A DNA stretch of 64,000 nt from Saccharibacter sp. 17.LH.SD (GTDB lineage Bacteria > Pseudomonadota > Alphaproteobacteria > Acetobacterales > Acetobacteraceae), in assembly GCF_009834805.1 (NCBI RefSeq), contig NZ_WVHO01000010.1, positions 397,109 through 461,108 on the forward strand. Reading direction: 5' to 3'. Below are positions 56,839-64,000 of the stretch, one piece after another. The translations under genes and the position numbers were made by a program. How positions within the stretch are numbered: the first letter of the stretch is position 1; each line of letters opens with the position of its first letter. The notes beneath the pieces are model-generated. The model saw only the letters and a program-made list of their open reading frames with translations. It ran no database searches and had not been told where the DNA came from.

Positions 56839-57420
56839 TTGCATATGCTTACCCTCTCCCCTCGCACCACAGCTCTCCTCCTCATTGACCTGCAAAACGG
56901 TATTGTTGCACTACCAACGGCTCCTTATTCAGGCGCAGAGATCGTCGAGCGTAGCAAAAAGGCCATCGATATCTTCCGACGTGCTGGAGCTTCCGTTATT
57001 CTGGTAAATGTTGCTTTTTCTCCTGACGGTGCGGACGCACTCAAAGCTCCTGTTGATCGTTCTCTATCCGCTTCTGGGCATAGCTTACCCGATAATTGGT
57101 CTGATCTTGTTGAAGGACTTTCTCAGCCGTCGGATATTCACGTGACCAAGCATCAATGGGGCGCCTTTTACGGCACCGACCTCGACCTACAACTGAGACG
57201 ACGCGGCATAACCACAATTGTTTTAGGAGGAATTGCTACGAATATGGGCGTTGAATCCACAGCACGCGCGGCACATGAACACGGCTATCACGTCATCTTT
57301 GCGGAAGACCTCACGAGTGGACTTTCAGAGAAAATGCATCATTTCTCTTTCGAAAATATCTTTCCTCTCATTGGTAACGTGACAGAAAGCCGTAAAATTA
57401 TCCTCAACACGTCATCATAA
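56839..57420 (+). CDS. isochorismatase-fold hydrolase lacking the catalytic cysteine
   Basis: The 193-residue protein has the isochorismatase fold, with LLLIDLQNGIVALP carrying the conserved Asp and VTKHQWGAFYGTDLDL carrying the Lys. Where the cysteine hydrolases have a Cys, it reads ATNMGVESTARAA with Gly. That is the pattern of EntB- and YecD-type members, which do not use a nucleophilic Cys. True isochorismatase activity is possible but no siderophore genes are nearby. Single gene with a terminator after it. Confidence 0.82.
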   Translation: MHMLTLSPRTTALLLIDLQNGIVALPTAPYSGAEIVERSKKAIDIFRRAGASVILVNVAFSPDGADALKAPVDRSLSASGHSLPDNWSDLVEGLSQPSDIHVTKHQWGAFYGTDLDLQLRRRGITTIVLGGIATNMGVESTARAAHEHGYHVIFAEDLTSGLSEKMHHFSFENIFPLIGNVTESRKIILNTSS

Positions 57421-57433
57421 TGTGACATATTAT

Positions 57434-57465
57434 GTGACTAATGTTCATCAATAATCATTAGTCAC
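57434..57465. terminator. bidirectional hairpin terminator
   Basis: GTGACTAATG (57434-57443) pairs perfectly with CATTAGTCAC (57456-57465), between two convergent genes. Confidence 0.6.
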
Positions 57466-57500
57466 ACTATACGAATGAATACTGTCGTAAATAAAACATA

Positions 57501-58052
57501 CTATTTGCAGTAGCTCATCCATTTTTCAACTGTATCATCACTGCTAAAACGATTATCTATTAATCCATTCAGCATAATTGTCGGTGAAACATGAATACCA
57601 TTTTGTCGTGAATAACGTGTATGCCTCTTAAGCTCTGAGGTAACGGATTCATCTTGAAAAACATCAGTTAAAGAGAAACCACTATAATTCTCTAGACGTT
57701 TCAAAATGGTATGGGGCGTCGCATCCATATTGGCGCCAGATGAATGATGATGGAATTCAAATTCATCTCGATGGTCGGCAACGCACTCTAACATCTTCCA
57801 CGCAGCATCACGTCCATCTGGTAAGAGAGAAGCAGCCAAAATGGCGCGCGTGATCACAGCCGAAAACATATGCCACGGCTGAACGTGCAGATACACACGA
57901 ACCGTTACCGAGCCCTCCCCCATTGCATGTAAAAAAGGTTTCAGTTTTTTTAACGCTTTATTGGAAAAAGGACATGTCGGCTCTAGAAAAATCTCGAACA
58001 ATACCGGCCCCTCTCCCCAGACGAGCGGCGCTAATCCACGAGCATTCATCAT
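57501..58052 (-). CDS. DsbA/thioredoxin-like protein with CPFS motif
   Basis: The 183-residue protein starts at ATG 58052 (GGGGAGA upstream). LFEIFLEPTCPFSNKALKKLKPF is the thioredoxin-fold start with a CPFS instead of CxxC site, so it has one active-site Cys. HVSPTIMLNG carries the cis-Pro of DsbA-like proteins. No signal peptide is apparent, so a cytoplasmic role is likely. Possible glutathione-linked or DsbA-like oxidoreductase of unknown partner. Confidence 0.65.
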   Translation of the reverse strand: MMNARGLAPLVWGEGPVLFEIFLEPTCPFSNKALKKLKPFLHAMGEGSVTVRVYLHVQPWHMFSAVITRAILAASLLPDGRDAAWKMLECVADHRDEFEFHHHSSGANMDATPHTILKRLENYSGFSLTDVFQDESVTSELKRHTRYSRQNGIHVSPTIMLNGLIDNRFSSDDTVEKWMSYCK

Positions 58053-58158
58053 GGCAATTCTCCCCTTTTGAGAAATCACCCTAACAATAATAAAGGAGGG
58101 AAACAGCCTATCAATACCGTTTCCCTCCCTGATCATGACGTTCGCCTACTAAAATTTA

Positions 58159-59445
58159 CTATGACGTCCGCCGTGCAGCGGCGCGAGGCGCCCCCCCACT
58201 CCGTCTCGGTGAACTTCCACGCCCCGAAGAAGGACGTCGTGATGATCGACCCCCACCTCCGCGACCGCCCCCTAGAACAGGTGGACGTTGCGTAGAATCC
58301 TGCGCTTCATCAGAGTGAAATGGATGATCCGTAATGACAGGAACAGCCTTCCCGATGCGTTTCTCAATATCACGCAACCAAGCACGCTGTTCAGCATCAC
58401 ATAAAGAGATCGCCCATCCTTCCCGACCAGCACGCGCCGTACGTCCAATACGATGGACATACGCTTCAGGCACATTCGGCAGGTCATAGTTGAAAACATG
58501 CGAGACATCATCAACATCAATGCCGCGCGCCGCAATATCCGTTGCCACTAACACGCGCACGCTCCCATCACGGAAACCCTTCATAGCGCGCTCACGTGCC
58601 CCTTGCGACTTATTTCCATGAATAGCCGCTGCGGTAATGCCATGCTTTGTTAAAAACTCAGCTACTTTATTGGCCTCATGCTTCATCAAGGTGAAAACAA
58701 CCGCCCGGACGACGCGATCATTATCGACGAGCATGAGCAAAGCATCTTTTTTCTTCGCCACATCGACAAACATGACGGCCTGGCGAATTCTATCAACTGT
58801 GCTCGACTCAGGCGTCACTTGCACTGTTGCTGGATTCTCTAACAGCGAATGGGCAAGGTCCCGAATAGATGCAGGCATCGTCGCTGAGAACAGTAAGGTC
58901 TGCCGTTTTTCTGGGAGCTGCGCCACGATACGTCGAATATCATGGACGAAGCCCATATCAAGCATACGATCTGCTTCATCCAACACCACAATTTCTGGTG
59001 TGGAGAGATCAATATGGCCCTGACCGACGAGATCTAATAGACGACCAGGTGCCGCCACCAGAACATCGACCCCACGCCGCATCGCATCCACCTGCCGCGA
59101 TTGGCCAACCCCGCCAAAAACCACAGCGTGGGAAAACTTCATATGTCGTGCATAGGCTGCAAAATTAGCACCGATCTGCGCAACCAACTCACGCGTTGGT
59201 GCCAAAACCAACACACGCATGCCGCGCGCTAGCGGACGCCTGGGATTATTTAAAAGATATTGCAAAATCGGCAATGCAAACGCCGCGGTCTTTCCTGTCC
59301 CGGTTTGCGCCAACCCAAGGAGATCTCTCCCCTGTAAAAGATGAGGAATCGCCTCCGCTTGTATCGGCGTTGGGACATTATATCCTTCATCCTTTAAGGC
59401 TTCCAAAATTGGTTCAGCCAAGCCAAGAGCCGTAAAACTGCTCAT
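58159..59445 (-). CDS. DEAD-box RNA helicase (RhlE-like)
   Basis: The 428-residue protein has the full DEAD set: Q-motif start FTALGLAEPILEALKDEGY, AQTGTGKTAAFALPIL (motif I), VLDEADRMLDMGF (motif II), SATMP (motif III) and HRIGRTARAGREG (motif VI). The C-terminal ~40 residues are an Arg/Gly/Ser-rich tail (GGGRGGGGRSSRRPSSGRGS) for RNA contact. Likely acts in ribosome assembly or RNA turnover. RhlE subgroup by its opening. Confidence 0.9.
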   Translation of the reverse strand: MSSFTALGLAEPILEALKDEGYNVPTPIQAEAIPHLLQGRDLLGLAQTGTGKTAAFALPILQYLLNNPRRPLARGMRVLVLAPTRELVAQIGANFAAYARHMKFSHAVVFGGVGQSRQVDAMRRGVDVLVAAPGRLLDLVGQGHIDLSTPEIVVLDEADRMLDMGFVHDIRRIVAQLPEKRQTLLFSATMPASIRDLAHSLLENPATVQVTPESSTVDRIRQAVMFVDVAKKKDALLMLVDNDRVVRAVVFTLMKHEANKVAEFLTKHGITAAAIHGNKSQGARERAMKGFRDGSVRVLVATDIAARGIDVDDVSHVFNYDLPNVPEAYVHRIGRTARAGREGWAISLCDAEQRAWLRDIEKRIGKAVPVITDHPFHSDEAQDSTQRPPVLGGGRGGGGRSSRRPSSGRGSSPRRSGGAPRAAARRTS

Positions 59446-59668
59446 GATTTCTCCTCAGAAACGGCGCCACCCTAACATTAACTTAGCAACACCATAAAAA
59501 TGGGAGCTCGTTAGTCCTAATAGTAGGGAGCACCGAGCCTTAGGACAAGAGCATGAAGCCGTTTTTTATCAAACGACCTCTCTCAAGCCTCTCATCACCT
59601 CATATAATGAGGCCGCAACCCTCTCGGAAAGCTACGGCTCCTCACTACACTCGATAGGATTTTTTATC

Positions 59669-60277
59669 TCAAAATGTCTCGTGACGTACAACATCTTCCA
59701 AAGGAAGCATACCGAGACGAGGCTTAGGCTCAACCGCCCGTTTCCCAATGGCGACAAACATAACAAGCTCATGATCAGCTGGTAGATTGATGATCTTTTT
59801 CACCTGATCAAAATCAAACCCGTCCATCGGACAGCTATCCAAGCCATGTGCTTGTGCCGCCATCATCAGGGCATAAGCTGCGAGACCACATGACCGAAAA
59901 CCTTCGTCACGTTGGACTTGCTCGCGCCCCTCATAATATCCTGGAATCATCTTATTGACGTAGAGATCACGCACCTGCTCCGGGGCACCTTCCCAATACC
60001 GCGCACGATCTTTATCCCATGCTTTTAAGTCAGCACACATCACGATCAAAGCCGCACTTTCCTTGATTTGCGGCTGATTGTGCGCTGCAGCGCTAATTTT
60101 CTCACGCTGTTCTTCACTCCGCACAACCAAAAAACGATAGTTCTGGATGTTATACGCGGTTGGTGCGTAACGTGCTGTATCTAAAATATCCTTTAATACA
60201 GCATCCGTAAGTTTATAGGAGGCATCGAACCTCTTTGTTGCACGTCGTGTTTTAATTGCTGTCAAAATATCTGTCAT
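59669..60277 (-). CDS. nitroreductase-family oxidoreductase
   Basis: The 202-residue FMN-dependent protein starts at ATG 60277 (GAAGG 7 nt upstream). Marks: IKTRRATKRFDASYKLTD at the start (FMN-binding Arg residues), TARYAPTAYNIQNYRFLVV, the central AAYALMMAAQAHGLDSCPMDGFD, and the C-terminal FVAIGKRAVEPKPR. Physiological substrate unknown. Confidence 0.87.
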   Translation of the reverse strand: MTDILTAIKTRRATKRFDASYKLTDAVLKDILDTARYAPTAYNIQNYRFLVVRSEEQREKISAAAHNQPQIKESAALIVMCADLKAWDKDRARYWEGAPEQVRDLYVNKMIPGYYEGREQVQRDEGFRSCGLAAYALMMAAQAHGLDSCPMDGFDFDQVKKIINLPADHELVMFVAIGKRAVEPKPRLGMLPLEDVVRHETF

Positions 60278-60396
60278 GATCATACCTTCATGATTACCAA
60301 AAGTAGCTTTTCCGTTCGTACACGAAACTGCCCGCAAACCCTAGAGGCGGCATTCTCTATGATATCGTGCACAAAAAAAAGGCTCTAAACTGTATT

Positions 60397-61008
60397 TTAC
60401 TGAGAAATATCTGCTCGTCGCAGAAGGAAAAGTGCCTGCTCTCCAAACAAATTAGCTAAGCGAATGGATCGCCGCCAAGGAACGGAAGCTCCATTCTCAT
60501 CAACAGCCATCCAACGCTCTACCACATACCCGTCTTCCTCACAAAGAGCCATGAAGTCCCTAATTGTGCAAGGATGGATGTTCGGCGTTTCATGCCACGG
60601 CGTAGCCCACACAGGTGTCATAGGCATTCTTCCAGTCACAAGAAGTTGCCAACGCAATTGCCAATGCCCAAAATTAGGAAAAGAGACAATCGCATAACGA
60701 CCAATACGAAGCAGCTGGCGCAGCACCTCTCGTGGTCGTGCTACGGCCTGTAACGTACGCTGAAGCACCACATAGTCAAAACGTCCATCTGGATAATTAG
60801 CGAGATCATGATCAGCATCACCATGCATAACGGGCAATCCATGCGCGACCGACTGCGTCACAGCCTCCATATTTAATTCGATTCCTTGGGCGTCACAGGC
60901 TCGTGTTCGAAAGAGATAATCAATGAGCTCCCCATCCCCACTTCCAACATCCAGAACACGACTACGCGGGGCAATCATATTAGCAATCAATTCTTGATCA
61001 ACGCGCAT
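60397..61008 (-). CDS. metW: methionine biosynthesis protein MetW
   Basis: The 203-residue SAM-dependent-methyltransferase-fold protein has [34 protein letters not shown] and [16 protein letters not shown], all typical of MetW. It works with MetX in alphaproteobacterial methionine synthesis. ATG 61008 lies inside the end of metX (AGGAGGG within metX supplies the ribosome-binding site), so the two are coupled. Confidence 0.93.
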   Translation of the reverse strand: MRVDQELIANMIAPRSRVLDVGSGDGELIDYLFRTRACDAQGIELNMEAVTQSVAHGLPVMHGDADHDLANYPDGRFDYVVLQRTLQAVARPREVLRQLLRIGRYAIVSFPNFGHWQLRWQLLVTGRMPMTPVWATPWHETPNIHPCTIRDFMALCEEDGYVVERWMAVDENGASVPWRRSIRLANLFGEQALFLLRRADISQ

Positions 61009-62155
61009 GATGCCCTCCCTGAGGAAATCCTGCATGTTCTGCAGCACCATTTAAAAAACCGCGCATTGTCCGATCAAAATCTGGTTCTTCCAGCAGGAAT
61101 GCATCGTGACCACGATCACTATCAATTTCAACAAAAGAGACATTAGCGCCCGCTTTATTCAAAGCTTTCACTAAATGGCGGGACTGTGATGTTGGAAACA
61201 ACCAGTCTGAACTAAACGAAATAACACAAAACCGTGTTGTCGAATCTCGGAAAGGAATAACAAGATCACCATCATATTCGGCTGCCAAATCGAAGTAGTC
61301 CATAGCACGCGTTATACTAAGATAAGAATTCGCATCAAATCGTCGGACAAACGTTGATCCCTGGTGCCGTAAATAACTTTCGACTTCAAACATTTCACCA
61401 AAAAAGAATGAAGATCCTTCTTTGTGCGATGAAGATGTCGAGACCTCGCGAATACGTCGGCCAAATTTCCGGGTCAAAGCTTCTTCCGACAAATAGGTGA
61501 TATGCGCCATCATCCGCGCAACCCCTAACCCACGTGCCGGTAAGGTATCAAATGCTCGATAATCACCACCGTGCCATTCTGGATCCGCAAAAATAGCCTG
61601 ACGACTCACCTCATTAAAGGCGATATTTTGAGCTGATTGATAAGGCGAGGTCGCGATAGGCATCGCAGCAAACACGCGCTCAGGGTAATCCGCCGCCCAT
61701 GTAAGGACCTGCATTCCCCCCATTGACGCACCAATAACAGCAAAAAGCCGGCCGATCCCTATATGATCTATCAACGTCACCTGGGCAGCCACGATATCGT
61801 GCATGGTAATAGGCGGAAAATCTTTTCCCCATGGCTTCCCTGTGTCTGGCCGAATGGACAGTGGCCCAGTCGACCCCATGCACCCTCCCAATACATTGGG
61901 ACAAATCACAAAGAAACGATCCGTATCAATGGGAAGACCCGGCCCTACCATACGCGCCCACCAACCTGGCTTCCCTGTAAAAGGATGTGGATCGGCTACA
62001 TACTGATCGCCTGTCAGCGCATGACACACCAAAATTGCATTATCCCGTGCTGGCGACAATTTACCATAGGTTTGATATGCAATCTCCAAAGGAGCAATAT
62101 GTTGCCCACACTGAAGCTCAAGCCCCTCTTCTAAGGAAATATTTTGATGAGCCAA
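60998..62155 (-). CDS. metX: homoserine O-acetyltransferase
   Basis: The 385-residue alpha/beta-hydrolase-fold enzyme acylates homoserine as the first step to methionine. The nucleophile elbow is [10 protein letters not shown] and the catalytic His lies in [24 protein letters not shown] and GGCMGSTGP are further MetX marks. The only in-frame start near the family N-terminus is TTG 62155, with AAGGAGG just upstream, so a TTG start is likely. It overlaps metW. Confidence 0.92.
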   Translation of the reverse strand: MAHQNISLEEGLELQCGQHIAPLEIAYQTYGKLSPARDNAILVCHALTGDQYVADPHPFTGKPGWWARMVGPGLPIDTDRFFVICPNVLGGCMGSTGPLSIRPDTGKPWGKDFPPITMHDIVAAQVTLIDHIGIGRLFAVIGASMGGMQVLTWAADYPERVFAAMPIATSPYQSAQNIAFNEVSRQAIFADPEWHGGDYRAFDTLPARGLGVARMMAHITYLSEEALTRKFGRRIREVSTSSSHKEGSSFFFGEMFEVESYLRHQGSTFVRRFDANSYLSITRAMDYFDLAAEYDGDLVIPFRDSTTRFCVISFSSDWLFPTSQSRHLVKALNKAGANVSFVEIDSDRGHDAFLLEEPDFDRTMRGFLNGAAEHAGFPQGGHHAR

Positions 62156-62231
62156 TACGCCTCCTTCTTCTCTTTCTTATAATTCGTTAGGCTGATCACC
62201 GTAAAAAGACAGACCCAGAACGCAAGAACTT

Positions 62232-62678
62232 TTATTCTGCAGCCTGCATCAGAGATGGGTGATTATCCTGCACCATCGCGTCTTGTGGCAAGACCGGTAT
62301 GATCTCAGCTGAAGATTTTTTACTTGGCAACCAATACCCATATGCCGCTAGCGTTAATCCTAGCTGTTTTAAAGCCTTTCCGAAATCAGAAATAAGCACT
62401 TCTTCATGCGAAGAATTTTGTATATCCGCTAACACTTGTAAGAGATGAGCCTCCGTTGAAGACAACTCTAACGAAGATGTGGCCCAGATAGTATGCAGAA
62501 AAAGAGTTCTAAAACGCTCCTGTAACCGCTCACTTTCGGTACCAAACAATTTCTCCAAAAAAACGGATGATCTCCAACGACGTGGACCAAGCAAGCACCG
62601 AAGAACCCACAGCGCTGTTTGCTCCTCCCTCTCCAACGTATCAGACCGTAATGCCATATTTAGAGAACGAACATTCAT
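62232..62678 (-). CDS. unknown protein upstream of metX
   Basis: The 148-residue protein starts at ATG 62678 (GGAAGAGGGAG upstream; an ATG at 62720 is the alternative). It is mostly helical and has no signal or membrane segment. Recognisable stretches are EEQTALWVLRCLLGPRRWRSS and LELSSTEAHLLQVLADI. No family recognised. A palindrome resembling an iron-response operator lies 45-61 bp upstream of its start. Whether it is co-transcribed with metX (76-bp gap) is unclear. Confidence 0.5.
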   Translation of the reverse strand: MNVRSLNMALRSDTLEREEQTALWVLRCLLGPRRWRSSVFLEKLFGTESERLQERFRTLFLHTIWATSSLELSSTEAHLLQVLADIQNSSHEEVLISDFGKALKQLGLTLAAYGYWLPSKKSSAEIIPVLPQDAMVQDNHPSLMQAAE

Positions 62679-62722
62679 CAGAGGCACTCCCTCTTCCATC
62701 AATTGCGACAGAATCACCATAG

Positions 62723-62739
62723 TTGAGAATTCTTCTCAA
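62723..62739. promoter_or_regulatory. Irr/ICE-like palindromic operator candidate
   Basis: TTGAGAATTCTTCTCAA is a perfect 7+3+7 palindrome. The iron control element bound by Irr in alphaproteobacteria is TTTAGAA-N3-TTCTAAA; this site differs only by the symmetric pair at positions 3 and 15. It is followed by TTGCAAATGA. Located just upstream of the 62232-62678 gene. The function is inferred from resemblance only. Confidence 0.4.
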
Positions 62740-63109
62740 TTGCAAATGAAAGATATCTCTTATGAGCCTAACAAGTCTTTTAGATGAGCAAGAATAGCGG
62801 AAGGGTGCGCTCTTGAGCGGGTGAAAATTTTTCTGAAAGAAACTATATCTTGAGCAGAATCGCACTTCGAAACACAAGAGATAGAATTTGTGCTTATTTG
62901 TGAATATCCGAATCTTATTTCCCGAGCTCTCAAAACCTCATGTGACAATGCGGCGCATCCAGATGCAGCACACAGTTCTTAAATTTGGAGGCCATTGTCC
63001 CCTTACTTCTCTGCGTTTCAGAAGCATTTTGGGTATCAGTTTTATTTGAAAATTTTGGATCTGTATTTGAACGTACAGGATCTAAGCTTCTTCAAAGTGG
63101 GGGATGTAT

Positions 63110-63186
<77 letters not shown>

Positions 63187-63212
63187 TCAGGGGGATAGGG
63201 GTAAGCGAGGGG

Positions 63213-63328
63213 ACCTGGCGGCGACCGACTTTTCCACCCGTCGAGGGGCAGTATCATAGGCGCTGGAGGTATTGACGGCCGAGTTCGGGATGGGATCGGG
63301 TTTAGAGCCTCCGCCATAGCCACCAGGT
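63213..63328 (-). rRNA. rrf: 5S ribosomal RNA
   Basis: About 116 nt, with ends ACCTGGTGGCTATGGCGGAG and GTCGCCGCCAGGT pairing to form helix I, and the conserved CCCGATCCCATCCCGAACTC core. Ends are approximate. Confidence 0.93.
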
Positions 63329-63424
63329 CTTCCCGCTTACCCGTATGTGTATGGGTGAGAGGGGTGCGGTTGGTGTGTAGAGTAATGTGACTGACTACTG
63401 TGCATGTGTTTTATGTGTGAGAGA

Positions 63425-64000
<576 letters not shown>

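Noticed and set aside
62156..62231. SAM-II riboswitch before metX
   Set aside because: I looked for the conserved hairpin and GCTAAA end; only vague resemblance (AGCCTAACG) was seen, not enough for a call.

Overview
The window reads as a chromosomal segment of an alphaproteobacterium, most likely an acetic acid bacterium (Acetobacteraceae). The signs are the order ffh-rpsP-rimM-trmD-rplS-leuC-leuD-leuB, the kinase-fold homoserine kinase, the overlapping metX-metW pair, an alginate-export-type outer membrane protein and many envelope and periplasmic genes. The genus cannot be fixed from sequence alone. Base composition is near even in the core and clearly AT-richer in the accessory stretches.

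Region by region. 0-3.7 kb: a CNNM/CBS transporter-like protein, a DUF885 peptidase-like exported protein and nicotinamidase. 3.7-8.8 kb (minus strand): a surface-glycan locus with an exported glycoamylase-like hydrolase, a GT32-type and a GT8-type glycosyltransferase, and two paralogous proteins of unknown function. The motif shared by those two proteins is also found at the N-terminus of the GT32 enzyme; it looks like a fascin-like beta-trefoil. 8.9-15.2 kb: a sulfonate or sulfate-ester uptake locus (Tat-exported binding protein, ATPase, permease, TauD-type dioxygenase, TonB-dependent receptor). 15.3-20.6 kb: an MscS channel with a cyclic-nucleotide-binding domain, a decayed coding stretch, an alginate-export-type porin, and a RES-domain toxin with a degenerate partner.

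20.7-34.4 kb: a 13.6-kb integrative element in the 3' end of tRNA-Arg(TCT). It is bounded by a 46-bp perfect repeat (67 bp with two mismatches) and carries a second pair of direct repeats just inside the ends, which look like integrase arm sites. It encodes a tyrosine integrase, an AlpA-like regulator, a primase/VirE-type helicase, a single-chain Type ISP-like restriction-modification enzyme with a coupled gene of unknown function, a three-gene unknown cassette and an XRE regulator. No capsid or packaging genes are visible, so it resembles a P4-type satellite or island carrying a defence cargo.

34.4-63.1 kb: core genome. It holds tRNA-Pro, two identical tRNA-Asn units, gpt, a MOSC protein, rnhA-thrB-ispH, polysaccharide genes (O-antigen-ligase-like and a glycosyltransferase), an OPT-family transporter, small envelope proteins, a long minus-strand run from ffh through leuCDB to two tandem aspartate-type aminotransferases, tRNA-Ser, an RhlE-like helicase, a nitroreductase and metX-metW. 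63.1-64 kb: the 3' end of an rRNA operon (partial 23S, 5S, tRNA-fMet) on the minus strand.

The most interesting stretches are the beta-trefoil/glycosyltransferase cluster (5.4-8.8 kb), the tRNA-Arg island with the Type ISP system and its unknown partner, and an Irr/ICE-like palindrome ahead of an unknown gene next to metX.
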